Positions 27,636-35,910 of a DNA stretch of 64,000 nucleotides are shown here, in pieces. How positions within the stretch are numbered: the stretch's first letter is position 1; every line of letters starts with the position of its first letter. Source of the DNA: Ancylobacter gelatini (GTDB taxonomy: Bacteria > Pseudomonadota > Alphaproteobacteria > Rhizobiales > Xanthobacteraceae); assembly GCF_022601675.1 (NCBI RefSeq), contig NZ_JAKVIL010000014.1, positions 34,727 through 98,726 on the forward strand, read 5' to 3'. The notes under the pieces are model-generated. The model did no database searches. It was not told the DNA's origin and was given only the letters and a program-made list of their open reading frames with translations. Made by a program: the position numbers and the translations under genes.

Positions 27636-28484
27636 ATGTCGAGTTTCCGCCCCGCCTTCCGCTTCGCGCCGAGCCCGAACGGCCTGCTTCATCTTGGCCA
27701 TGCCCGCTCGGCGCTGATCAACGCGCGGATGGCGCAGGCGGCCGGCGGGCGGTTCCTGCTGCGCATCGAGGACATCGACGCCACCCGCTGCCGCCCCGAA
27801 TTCGAAGCGGCGATCTATCAGGACCTCGGCTGGCTGGGCCTTGAGTGGGAACAGCCGGTGCGCCGGCAGTCCGAGCATATGCAGACCTATCGCGGGGCGC
27901 TGGAGCGGCTCGGGGCGATGGGGCTGGTCTATGAGAGCTTCGAGAGCCGCGGCGACATAAGGCAGGCACTGGCGGGCCGTATGGACTGGCCGCGCGATCC
28001 CGATGGGGCGCCGCTGTTTCCGTTCCCGCGCGCGGCGATGAGCGATGCCGAGCGCGCCCGCCGCCGGCAGGCCGGGGAGCCGTTCGCGCTCCGGCTCGAC
28101 ATGACCGCCGCGCTGGAGCGGGTGGGCAGGCCGCTGTTCTGGGACGAGGCGGGCGCGCCGGTCGCGGCGCGGCCCGAACTCTGGGGCGACGTGGTGATCG
28201 CGCGCAAGGACACGCCGACCAGCTATCATCTCGCCGTTGTGGTCGACGATGCCGTGCAGGACATCAGCCATGTCGTGCGCGGGGCGGACCTTTATGAGGC
28301 GACCGCCATCCATCGCCTGCTTCAGGAACTGCTCGGCCTGTCGGCGCCGGCCTACAGCCACCACACGCTGCTGCTGGAGCCGGACGGGCGGAAGCTTTCC
28401 AAGTCACGGGGCTCGGAGAGCCTGCAAGCGCTGCGCGCCAATGGCATGACGCCGGAGGAGGCGCGGCGAAAAGCGCTGAGGTAA
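27636..28484 (+). CDS. gluQ: glutamyl-Q tRNA(Asp) synthetase
   Basis: A 282-residue truncated class I synthetase paralogue that puts glutamate on the queuosine of tRNA-Asp. It has the HIGH-like FAPSPNGLLHLGHARSALIN, the LLRIEDIDATRC loop, the TSYHLAVVVDDAVQDISHVVRGADL block and KLSKSRG (the KMSKS loop). It ends shortly after this, without the anticodon-binding domain, as expected for GluQ/YadB. The zinc-binding cysteines of the E. coli enzyme (CxC...Y...C) are absent; the matching stretch reads YESFESRGDIRQAL. ATG 27636 is the likely start. Confidence 0.93.
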   Translation: MSSFRPAFRFAPSPNGLLHLGHARSALINARMAQAAGGRFLLRIEDIDATRCRPEFEAAIYQDLGWLGLEWEQPVRRQSEHMQTYRGALERLGAMGLVYESFESRGDIRQALAGRMDWPRDPDGAPLFPFPRAAMSDAERARRRQAGEPFALRLDMTAALERVGRPLFWDEAGAPVAARPELWGDVVIARKDTPTSYHLAVVVDDAVQDISHVVRGADLYEATAIHRLLQELLGLSAPAYSHHTLLLEPDGRKLSKSRGSESLQALRANGMTPEEARRKALR

Positions 28485-28532
28485 CACCCGTGTCACCGCG
28501 ACGCGATAGCAAAGCAGCACCTTCAGCCTCTC

Positions 28533-29780
28533 ATGACGGAGCCCGCCATGACGTCGCCCGCCCGCCTTCTCCTCCTCGGCCTCCTCGCGCTGCCGCTTCC
28601 GGCCGCGGCGCAGGCGCCTGCCGGTCCCGCCGAAATCGGTCCGCGCCCGTTCTATCTGGTCGATTCCATGAAGGACGGTCCGCTCAAGGACGAACTCGCC
28701 CGCTGCAAGGGGCCGTTCACCACGAAGAACTTCTCGATTTCCCATCGTGGCGCGCCGCTACAGTTTCCCGAGCACACCCGCGAGGGCTATCTCGCCGCCG
28801 CGCGCATGGGCGCGGGCGTGATCGAGTGCGATATCGCCTTCACCAGGGACCGTGAGCTGGTGTGCCGCCACGCCCAGTGTGACCTCGCCACCACCACCGA
28901 CATTCTCGCCCGCCCCGAGCTTGCCGCCAAATGTTCGCAGGGCTTCCAGCCCGCCGATCCGGCGACCGGGCGCAAGGCCAGCGCCAAATGCTGCACCAGT
29001 GACCTGACGCTTGCGGAATTCCGTTCGCTGAAGCCGAAGATGGATGCCGGAAACCCCAACGCCACCACCGTCGCCGACTTCATGAACGCGACGCCGCGTT
29101 GGCGCACCGACCTTTATGTCGACCGCGCCACACTGATGACCCACAAGGACTATATCGCGCTGGTGAAATCGCTCGGCCTGAAATTCACGCCCGAGCTGAA
29201 GACGCCGGAAGTCGCCATGCCGTTTGACGGCGACTACACCCAGCAAGCCTATGCCCAGCAGATGATCGATGAATACAAGGCTGCCGGCGTGCCGGCCAAG
29301 GACGTCTATCCCCAGTCGTTCCGCCTCGATGACGTGCTGTACTGGCTCAAGGCGGAGCCGGAATTCGGCACGCAGGCGGTCTATCTCGACGGGCGCGACG
29401 AGACCGATGCCGGCTTCGACAACATGAAGCCGGAGACGTGGAAGCCCTCGATGCAGGAGCTGGCGTCCAGCGGCGTCAAGATCCTCGCCCCGCCGCTCTG
29501 GATGCTGGTGACCGCCAAGGACGGCGCCATCGTGCCCTCCGCCTATGCCGAGGCGGCCAGGAAGGCCGGGCTTGGGCTGATTGCGTGGTCACTGGAGCGC
29601 TCCGGCCCACTCAAGGAGGGCGGTGGCTATTACTACCAGTCGATCAAGGACATCACCGACCGCGACGGCGACACGCTGGCGCTGCTCGACGTGCTGGCGC
29701 GCAAGATCGGCGTGATCGGCGTGTTCTCCGACTGGCCGGCGACCACCACCTTCTACGCCAACTGCATGAAGCTCGACTGA
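28533..29780 (+). CDS. glycerophosphodiester phosphodiesterase family protein, exported
   Basis: A 415-residue secreted TIM-barrel phosphodiesterase. A signal peptide ([17 protein letters not shown]) starts at ATG 28533 or 28548. The GDPD active site is visible as [25 protein letters not shown] and [10 protein letters not shown], giving the two catalytic His and the E-x-D metal ligands. It cleaves glycerophosphodiesters to glycerol-3-phosphate and an alcohol. The cysteine-rich insert around [11 protein letters not shown] is a feature of long GlpQ-type members found in fungi and some proteobacteria. Convergent with the AEC transporter gene four bases away. Confidence 0.9.
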   Translation: MTEPAMTSPARLLLLGLLALPLPAAAQAPAGPAEIGPRPFYLVDSMKDGPLKDELARCKGPFTTKNFSISHRGAPLQFPEHTREGYLAAARMGAGVIECDIAFTRDRELVCRHAQCDLATTTDILARPELAAKCSQGFQPADPATGRKASAKCCTSDLTLAEFRSLKPKMDAGNPNATTVADFMNATPRWRTDLYVDRATLMTHKDYIALVKSLGLKFTPELKTPEVAMPFDGDYTQQAYAQQMIDEYKAAGVPAKDVYPQSFRLDDVLYWLKAEPEFGTQAVYLDGRDETDAGFDNMKPETWKPSMQELASSGVKILAPPLWMLVTAKDGAIVPSAYAEAARKAGLGLIAWSLERSGPLKEGGGYYYQSIKDITDRDGDTLALLDVLARKIGVIGVFSDWPATTTFYANCMKLD

Positions 29781-29784
29781 GGCG

Positions 29785-30729
29785 TCATCCCACGCCCAGG
29801 ATCAGGAACCACACCGTCACGGTGAACAGGCTGAGCACGGTCGACAGCGAGACCGCGCCAGCCGAGGCGGCGACGCCGACGCCATAGCGCTGCGCCAGCA
29901 GATAGGCGTTGATACCGCAGGGCATGGCGGCGAAAACTACCGCCACATTCGCCCAGACCGGCGGCATGGGCAGCACCTGCACCAGCGCGAACACGATGGC
30001 CGGGTGCACGATCAGCTTCAGCAGGGCGATGGTCATCGCCGGGCCGAAATCGCCGCGCATCGGGTAGCGGTGCAGCGCCAGCCCCAGCGACACCAGCGCG
30101 CAGGGCACGGCGGAGGCGGCCAGCATGTCGAGCGTCTGCTTGAGTAGCCCGCCGGGCTGGAAATCGACCAGCTTGGCGATGGCGCCTAAGAAGATGCCCA
30201 GCAGGATCGGATTGAACGCCAGCAGCCGCGCCAGCCGGCGCAGGCTGGCGGCCGAGAGCCCGCCGGAGGCGCCTTCCGTCAGCACGATGGCGACCAGCAT
30301 CATGATCGGCAGGTGCACCGCGAGCAGCAGGAACAGCGGCACCGCGCCTTCCGGCCCATAGGCCTGAAGGATCAGCGGCACGCCGACGAACACGGTGTTG
30401 CCCTGGCCGGAGGTGAGGCCGTGGATCACCGATTCGGTGTAGTCGCGCCCGAACAGCCGGCGCGCCGCCAGCATGCCGAGCGCGAACACCGCGAAGGCGC
30501 CGGTGAAATAGGCGATCCAGTAGCCCCAGGGCTGGCCGGCTTCCGGCAACTGCGCTTCGGCCAGCGTCTTGAAGATGAGCACCGGGACGGCGAGGCCGAA
30601 CACATATTCCGACAGGCCTTCGGCGGCACGCTCACGCAGATGGCCGCTGACCGAGGCGACGAAGCCCAAGCCGATCAGGCCAAAGACCGGCGCCACGATG
30701 AAAGCGATGGCGCCGAGCTGCGCAAGCAT
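29785..30729 (-). CDS. AEC family transporter
   Basis: A 314-residue protein with ten predicted membrane helices of the auxin efflux carrier / MdcF family. ATG 30729 (MLAQLGAIAFIVAPVFGLIGLG) is the clear start; in-frame codons upstream are arginine-rich non-coding sequence. Family marks: SGQGNTVFVGVPLILQAYGPEGAVP in helix 4-5 and AAMPCGINAYLLAQRYGV near the C-terminus. Substrates of bacterial members include malonate and other organic acids; none can be assigned here. Confidence 0.9.
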   Translation of the reverse strand: MLAQLGAIAFIVAPVFGLIGLGFVASVSGHLRERAAEGLSEYVFGLAVPVLIFKTLAEAQLPEAGQPWGYWIAYFTGAFAVFALGMLAARRLFGRDYTESVIHGLTSGQGNTVFVGVPLILQAYGPEGAVPLFLLLAVHLPIMMLVAIVLTEGASGGLSAASLRRLARLLAFNPILLGIFLGAIAKLVDFQPGGLLKQTLDMLAASAVPCALVSLGLALHRYPMRGDFGPAMTIALLKLIVHPAIVFALVQVLPMPPVWANVAVVFAAMPCGINAYLLAQRYGVGVAASAGAVSLSTVLSLFTVTVWFLILGVG

Positions 30730-30833
30730 GTCGCAAGGTCCTGAGGTGATTTCACGCCGGGCGGGGGATGCCCACCGGCAAGAAAACACGAATCGCCCGT
30801 GCTGGGGAGCGCCTCGCGCGCATGACAGCCGTG

Positions 30834-31127
30834 TCAGGCGGCGGCGGTGTTCGCCATGTTGGACACCAGGTGCGAGGAGCGCACCGGGACCATCACGTCG
30901 ATGCGCGCCCACAGCCGCTCGGCGAGCTCCACCGGGGCGACGAAGGCAATCTCGGCGCGCATGTCGCCGAGATTGGCGGGGTCGATCCGCCCGTCGGCCG
31001 GGCCGTCGATGCGCACGCGGGTGGGCTGCACGTCGTGGATGGCGAAGGGCTCCAGCAGGCGGAGCATGAGATTGGGATGGGCATCGGCCTCGACGACGAG
31101 GCGATGGCGGAAGAGATCAGCGGTCAT
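30834..31127 (-). CDS. small ACT-like protein of unknown function
   Basis: A 97-residue cytoplasmic protein. FRHRLVVEADAHPNLMLRLLEPFAIHDVQPTRVRIDG has the beta-alpha-beta start of an ACT domain (as in IlvN/IlvM), and a second half-repeat follows (MRAEIAFVAPVELAERLWARI). No catalytic domain partner is next to it. Base composition at third codon positions is strongly GC, as in real genes here. It may be a small regulatory ACT protein; this assignment is by pattern only. Confidence 0.6.
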   Translation of the reverse strand: MTADLFRHRLVVEADAHPNLMLRLLEPFAIHDVQPTRVRIDGPADGRIDPANLGDMRAEIAFVAPVELAERLWARIDVMVPVRSSHLVSNMANTAAA

Positions 31128-31174
31128 GGCAAAAAAATCCGATGACGGAACAGGAGAGTGCGCGCGTCAGAAAT

Positions 31175-31197
31175 CCCGGCCGATTCAATCGGCCGGG
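31175..31197. repeat. perfect 10-bp palindrome
   Basis: CCCGGCCGAT-TCA-ATCGGCCGGG is a perfect stem with a 3-base loop, inside the 275-base divergent spacer between the ACT-like and thioesterase genes. No T run follows on the plus strand; on the minus strand ATTTCT follows. It may be a transcript barrier between divergent promoters or an operator. Nothing else is evident in the spacer. Confidence 0.5.
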
Positions 31198-31402
31198 CGA
31201 CGAATTCGCCGCCCAAGGCTGATGGGCGCTCTCCACAGGATCAACGTCATGGCCGGGAAGCTATGTCCTGTCGGCGCAGGCGTCAATGGGTGCCGAAAGC
31301 GCTTGCACGATTGTTGCCTGCGCCTGAATGATCCGGATCGTGGCGCAGCCCCGCGACGGCCTATGCCGCCCGCGTTCTTCCACCCATGACAGGCTTGTTC
31401 CA

Positions 31403-31801
31403 ATGGACCCCCTCGTTCCGCCTCCGGCGACCCCGCATGATTACAGCAGCCCTGTCATTCGCATGATCGCCATGCCGGCCGATACCAACCCGGCCGGGGA
31501 CATTTTCGGAGGTTGGCTCATGGCGCATATGGACCTCGCGGCCGGCAACGTCGCCGCGCGGCGTTCCAAAGGCCGGGCGGCGACCGTTGCGGTGGAGGCG
31601 ATGAGCTTTCTCAATCCCGTGCTGGTTGGCGACGAGGTGAGCTTCTATGGCGCGGTTCTCTCGACCGGCCGCACCTCGATGCGCGTGCGGATCGAGGCGT
31701 GGCGCCGCAAGCGCGAGGCCGAGGACATGATCAAGGTGACGGAAGCGATCTTCACCTTCGTTGCCATCGACGAGAACCGCCGGCCTCGCCCGATCGACTG
31801 A
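31403..31801 (+). CDS. acyl-CoA thioesterase (YciA-type hotdog fold)
   Basis: A 132-residue hotdog thioesterase. ATG 31403 follows a weak ribosome binding site; in-frame codons upstream belong to the leader. RMIAMPADTNPAGDIFGGWLMAHMDLAAG holds the catalytic Asn/Asp motif of the YciA/BFIT group, followed by VAVEAMSFLNPVLVGDEVSFYG. YciA enzymes hydrolyse a wide range of acyl-CoAs in the cytoplasm. Convergent with priA, four bases apart. Confidence 0.93.
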   Translation: MDPLVPPPATPHDYSSPVIRMIAMPADTNPAGDIFGGWLMAHMDLAAGNVAARRSKGRAATVAVEAMSFLNPVLVGDEVSFYGAVLSTGRTSMRVRIEAWRRKREAEDMIKVTEAIFTFVAIDENRRPRPID

Positions 31802-31805
31802 GCCG

Positions 31806-34025
31806 CTACAGAAAGCTCTGGGGATCGATGTCGATCTCGACCTTTAGATTGCCGGTCGCCCGCGGCGCGCCCGCCATCCAGCGCCAGACATAGGCGGAGA
31901 GGTCGAAGCTGCGGGGCGCGCGGGCCAGCAGGCGGAAGCGGTGGCGCCCGCGCACCAGCGCCAGCGGCGCCTCCGCCGGGCCGAGCACCCGCACCTCCTC
32001 CGCGCGCGGCGAACAGGCGGCCAGTGCGCGCGCATGGGCCTGCGCGGCATGAGCGTCGGTGCCCGAGACCACCAGCGCGCAGAAACGCGCGAAGGGCGGC
32101 AGATGGGCTTCCTCCCGCACCCCGATCTCGCGGTCGTAAAAGGCGTCGCGGTCGCCCGCCACCAGCGCCTGCATCACCGGATGCTCGGGCATGTAGGTCT
32201 GGAGGAAGGCGCGGCCCTCGACCTGCGCGCGCCCGGCGCGGCCGGCGACCTGATGCAGGAGCTGGAAGGTGCGCTCCGCCGCGCGGGGGTCGCCATGGCC
32301 AAGGCCCACATCGGCATCGATCACGCCGACCAGGGCGAGACCGGGGAAATTGTGCCCCTTGGCGACCAGCTGGGTGCCGACCACCACGTCGACCTCGCCG
32401 TCCTCGATGGCCTTCAGTTCGGCGCGCAGCCGCTCCACGCCCCCGGCAAGATCGCTGGAAAGCACCTGCGTGCGGGCATGGGGCAGAAGCGCCGCCACTT
32501 CCTCATGCAGCCGCTCCACGCCCGGCCCGCAGGGGATCAGCGCGTTCGGCTCGTGACAGGACGGGCATTCGCTCGGCACCGGCGTGGCGTAGCCGCATTG
32601 GTGGCACTCCAGCCGGCGGCGGAAACGATGCTCCACCAGCCAGGACGAGCAGGACGGACATTTGATGCGATGTCCGCAGGCCCGGCACAAGGTGAGCGGG
32701 GCATAGCCGCGCCGGTTGAGGAACAAGAGCGACTGCCCCCCGGCCTCGATGGTGCGCTCCATCTCCTGCACGAGGCGCGGGGCGATCCACTTGCCCTTGG
32801 GCGGACCTTCGCGGCGCAGGTCGATCGGCTCCAGCCGCGGCACGCGGGTGCCGGCGAAGCGTTCGGGCAGATGCAGGCGTGTGTAGCGCCCGCGCCGGGC
32901 ATTGACTTCGGTTTCCAGCGAAGGGGTGGCGGAGGCGAGGACGATCGGCGCGCCGACGAGGCGGGCGCGCACCACCGCCATGTCGCGGGCGTGGTAATGC
33001 ACGCCGTCTTCCTGCTTGTAGGCGCCGTCATGCTCTTCATCGACGATGATGAGGCCGAGATCGCGGAAGGGGAGAAACAGCGCCGAGCGCGCCCCCGCCA
33101 CCACGCTGACCTCGCCCGAGGCGACGCCGGAGAACAGCTTCGCCCGCTTTTTGGTGGCGACGGCGGAATGCCACTGCCCCGGCGCCACGCCAAAGCGCCG
33201 GGTGAAGCGGTCGAGGAAGGCCTGCGTCAGCGCGATTTCCGGCATCAGGATCAGCACCTGACGCTTTTCGCGGATCGCGGTCGCCACAGCCTCGAAATAG
33301 GCTTCGGTCTTGCCCGAGCCGGTCACACCGTCGAGCAGATGCGCCTTGAAGGCGCGCGCACTCACCGCCGCGCTCAGCTCGGCGGCGGCCTGCGCCTGCG
33401 CCGGGAGCAGCTCGGGGGTGGCATGGTCGGGGTCCGGCGGCTCTGCGGCGGGCTCCGGCGGCAGCACTACGGTTTCCAGCGCGCCGTCGTCGATCAGCCC
33501 GTCGACCACCGAGGGCGAGACCCCGGCCTCGCGCGCGGCATCGGCCTTGGCGCGGACGAAGCCGTCCGCCAGCGCTATGATCAGCCGCTCGCGCGCGGCC
33601 GTCATGCGCTCGGGCCGGCGACCCGTGGCGCGCACGCCGGTGCGCTCGCGCCCTTCGCCGCGCGTCTCGTCATGGCGCAGGGCGAGGCGCAGCACCATGC
33701 CGGGGGGCGTCACCGTGTACTCGGCGATCCAGCGGATGAAGGCCAGCATGTCCGGCTGGAGTGGGGGCACGTCATATTTGCGGTGGATCGCTTTGAGCTT
33801 CGCGGGATCGACCGTCGGAGCACCCTCCGCGCGGGGCCAGACGCAGCCGAGAAGGCGCCGCGTGCCGAGCGGCACCACCACGATATCGCCCGGCGCCACG
33901 CTCATGCCTTCCGGCACGCGATAGGAATAGGCCGAACCGACCGCGACCGGCAGCAGCACGTCTGCGATGGTCTCGCGCGGCGGGAACAGGGACGGGGAAT
34001 CGGCGGGGCTTGTCTGCGGCATCAT
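31806..34025 (-). CDS. priA: primosomal protein N' (PriA helicase)
   Basis: A 739-residue superfamily 2 DNA helicase that restarts stalled replication forks. The N-terminal 3' DNA-binding domain (VLLPVAVGSAYSYRVPEGM) is followed by Walker A DGVTGSGKTEAYFE, the DEEHD box, LASATPSLET, and the zinc-binding cysteines in CRACGHRIKCPSCSSW and CHQCGY...CPSC. VGTQLVAKGHNFPGLALVGVIDAD and HQVAGRAGR complete the helicase core. It is divergent from xerC, the usual order in Rhizobiales. Confidence 0.97.
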   Translation of the reverse strand: MMPQTSPADSPSLFPPRETIADVLLPVAVGSAYSYRVPEGMSVAPGDIVVVPLGTRRLLGCVWPRAEGAPTVDPAKLKAIHRKYDVPPLQPDMLAFIRWIAEYTVTPPGMVLRLALRHDETRGEGRERTGVRATGRRPERMTAARERLIIALADGFVRAKADAAREAGVSPSVVDGLIDDGALETVVLPPEPAAEPPDPDHATPELLPAQAQAAAELSAAVSARAFKAHLLDGVTGSGKTEAYFEAVATAIREKRQVLILMPEIALTQAFLDRFTRRFGVAPGQWHSAVATKKRAKLFSGVASGEVSVVAGARSALFLPFRDLGLIIVDEEHDGAYKQEDGVHYHARDMAVVRARLVGAPIVLASATPSLETEVNARRGRYTRLHLPERFAGTRVPRLEPIDLRREGPPKGKWIAPRLVQEMERTIEAGGQSLLFLNRRGYAPLTLCRACGHRIKCPSCSSWLVEHRFRRRLECHQCGYATPVPSECPSCHEPNALIPCGPGVERLHEEVAALLPHARTQVLSSDLAGGVERLRAELKAIEDGEVDVVVGTQLVAKGHNFPGLALVGVIDADVGLGHGDPRAAERTFQLLHQVAGRAGRAQVEGRAFLQTYMPEHPVMQALVAGDRDAFYDREIGVREEAHLPPFARFCALVVSGTDAHAAQAHARALAACSPRAEEVRVLGPAEAPLALVRGRHRFRLLARAPRSFDLSAYVWRWMAGAPRATGNLKVEIDIDPQSFL

Positions 34026-34153
34026 GCCTTCATAGCGTCATCCCGCCCGCAGGCGTAGCCGGATAGACCCGTCGTCGTCCGGCAGGGCGATGCGGTGGAA
34101 GGGCGACGTTAAGAACGCGGCGGCATCCTTGCCGCCTCACTGCAGGAGACACC

Positions 34154-35140
34154 ATGGCGAGCACCGATGCGCAGAAGGCGGCCCGCGCGGAAGATGCGCT
34201 GATGGCCGGCGCGGCGCCCGATGTCGCGGCGGTCGCCAAGGCGTGGCTGGCGCGGCTGGCCCATGAGCGCCGGCTCTCGCCCAAGACCCGCGAGGCCTAT
34301 GCCCGCGACCTGCTCGGCTTTCTCGGCCTGCTCGCCCGCCATCTCGGCGCCACGCCGGACATGGCGGCGTTGGGCGCGCTGCATCCGCGCGATGTGCGCG
34401 CGGTGATCGCGGCGCGGCGGGCGGACGGCATCGAGCCCCGCACGCAGATGCGCTTCCTCGCCGCCGCCCGCTCCTTCGGCCGCCACATGGAGCGCGAGGG
34501 GCTCGGGAAGGTCGGCGCTCTCACCGCGGTCAAGGCGCCACGCATCGCCAAAACCCTGCCGCGTCCGGTCTCAGTGGAAGACGCGCGGGCATTGGGCAAT
34601 GCCGACACCCGCGCAGGGGAGAACCGCGAGCCCTGGGTGCTGGCGCGCGACGCCGCCGTGATCTCGCTGCTCTACGGCTCCGGCCTGCGTATTTCCGAAG
34701 CGCTCGGCCTGCATCGGCGCGACATGCCCGAGCCGGGAAGGGGCGACCAGATCATCGTCCACGGCAAGGGCAACAAGACCCGCATGGTGCCGGTGCTGCC
34801 CGGCGTGCTGGCGCTGATCGACGATTATGCCCGTGCCTGCCCCTATGAGCTGGAGCCCGACCGCGCGCTGTTCCGAGGCGCCAAGGGCGGCCCGCTCTCG
34901 CCGCGCATCGTCCAGCTCGCGGTGGAGCGGATGCGCGGAAGCCTTGGTCTGCCGGACAGCGCGACGCCGCACGCGCTGCGCCATTCCTTCGCCACCCATC
35001 TGCTGGCGCGGGGCGGCGATCTGCGCTCGATCCAGGAACTGCTCGGCCATGCCTCGCTCGCCACCACGCAGATCTACGCGGCGGTGGATTCGGCGGCGCT
35101 GATGGCGGCGTGGAAGTCCGCCCATCCTCGCGCCCGCTGA
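34154..35140 (+). CDS. xerC: tyrosine recombinase XerC
   Basis: A 328-residue site-specific recombinase that with XerD resolves chromosome dimers at dif. The N-terminal SAM-like domain (RLSPKTREAYARDLLGFL) precedes the catalytic domain with GSGLRISEALGL (Arg), HGKGNKTR (Lys), HALRHSFATHLL (His/Arg), LLGHASLATTQIYAAVD (His and Tyr nucleophile). ATG 34154 follows AGGAGA. Position beside priA and no nearby attachment site argue for the housekeeping enzyme, not a phage integrase. Confidence 0.94.
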   Translation: MASTDAQKAARAEDALMAGAAPDVAAVAKAWLARLAHERRLSPKTREAYARDLLGFLGLLARHLGATPDMAALGALHPRDVRAVIAARRADGIEPRTQMRFLAAARSFGRHMEREGLGKVGALTAVKAPRIAKTLPRPVSVEDARALGNADTRAGENREPWVLARDAAVISLLYGSGLRISEALGLHRRDMPEPGRGDQIIVHGKGNKTRMVPVLPGVLALIDDYARACPYELEPDRALFRGAKGGPLSPRIVQLAVERMRGSLGLPDSATPHALRHSFATHLLARGGDLRSIQELLGHASLATTQIYAAVDSAALMAAWKSAHPRAR

Positions 35141-35156
35141 TCGTCCGGAGACTCAC

Positions 35157-35591
35157 ATGCAGCCCATCCGTCCGATGATTGAGCACATGTCGATCGGCGT
35201 TTCCGACTATGAGCGTTCGCTCGCCTTCTATGACGCGGTGCTGGCGCCGCTGGGGTTCACACGCGTGTCGTCCCATGCCGAGCCGGAGGGCGAATCCGCC
35301 TGCTGGGGGCCGGAAGGCGAATTGCCCTCGCCGGAGGGCACGCCCGGCGCCGCGCCGTTCTGGATTCAGCACCGCGCGGACAAAGTGGTGCCGCCGCCCG
35401 GCTTTCATCTGTGCTTCATGGCGCCCTCCCGCGCGGCGGTGCGGGCCTTCCATGCGGCGGGGGTGGCGACGGGCGGGCGCGACGAGGGCGCTCCGGGGCT
35501 CCGCCCGCATTATGGCGAGGGGTATTATGCCGCCTTCCTGTTCGATCCCGATGGCTGGAAGATCGAGGCCGTGACCTACACGGATGCGTGA
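35157..35591 (+). CDS. VOC family (glyoxalase/bleomycin resistance-like) protein
   Basis: A 144-residue protein with two beta-alpha-beta-beta-beta repeats. The start IEHMSIGVSDYERSLAFYDAVLAPLG and the end YYAAFLFDPDGWKIEAVTY supply the His/Glu metal ligands of the vicinal oxygen chelate fold. Substrate unknown. It follows xerC by 16 bases on the same strand and has GGAG upstream of the ATG. Confidence 0.9.
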   Translation: MQPIRPMIEHMSIGVSDYERSLAFYDAVLAPLGFTRVSSHAEPEGESACWGPEGELPSPEGTPGAAPFWIQHRADKVVPPPGFHLCFMAPSRAAVRAFHAAGVATGGRDEGAPGLRPHYGEGYYAAFLFDPDGWKIEAVTYTDA

Positions 35592-35616
35592 GACCGCCGC
35601 TTCTGCCGGCTATTGA

Positions 35617-35644
35617 GGCACCAGGGTGCCGGTGCCGCTCTTTT
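35617..35644 (+). terminator. possible terminator after the VOC gene
   Basis: GGCACC (35617-35622) can pair with GGTGCC (35631-35636) round an 8-base loop, and GCTCTTTT follows. The stem is short, so confidence is limited. Confidence 0.45.
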
Positions 35645-35708
35645 CATCGCGGGCAAAGCGGGCGACACTTTTCCCCATCGTCAACCTAACCTCTGAGGAG
35701 AGTGTCTG

Positions 35709-35837
35709 ATGAAGCGTCTTGCCACCGCGCTCTGCGCGCTTGCCCTGACCGCCGCGGCCTCCGGCGCCGCGCTCGCCGACTGTTCGCCCGGCCACACGGC
35801 TTCCGCGCCGGTGCAGACCGACACCAAGGGCAGCTGA
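35709..35837 (+). CDS. 42-residue secreted peptide
   Basis: A very short gene with strong support: GAGGAG at 35695-35700, ATG at 35709, TGA at 35835-35837, and a terminator 20 bases later. The product has a textbook signal peptide (MKRLATALCALALTAAASG, then AALA) and, after predicted cleavage, a mature chain of only about 19 residues, DCSPGHTASAPVQTDTKGS, with a single cysteine. Similar tiny exported peptides with an ADC..H start occur in other Rhizobiales, but I know of no assigned function. The single Cys and His suggest possible metal binding or disulfide linkage to a partner; this is a guess. Confidence 0.75.
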   Translation: MKRLATALCALALTAAASGAALADCSPGHTASAPVQTDTKGS

Positions 35838-35856
35838 GGCTGTATTTTCTCAAATG

Positions 35857-35890
35857 AAAACGGCCCGGAAGTCGCCTTCCGGGCCGTTTT
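35857..35890. terminator. bidirectional terminator between the small peptide gene and lpd
   Basis: A 15-bp perfect stem (AAAACGGCCCGGAAG at 35857-35871, CTTCCGGGCCGTTTT at 35876-35890) with a 4-base loop has a T tract on both strands, so it can end both the small gene and the convergent lpd transcript. Confidence 0.93.
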
Positions 35891-35910
35891 TATGTCGTCA
35901 ACGCCGCGCC

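Noticed and set aside
23996..27637. A 1213-codon open frame on the minus strand opposite sdhCDAB
   Set aside because: It is the mirror of highly conserved coding sequence. In this GC-rich DNA the complementary frames stay open because stop codons are rare. The translation is Arg/His/Gly-rich with no domain.
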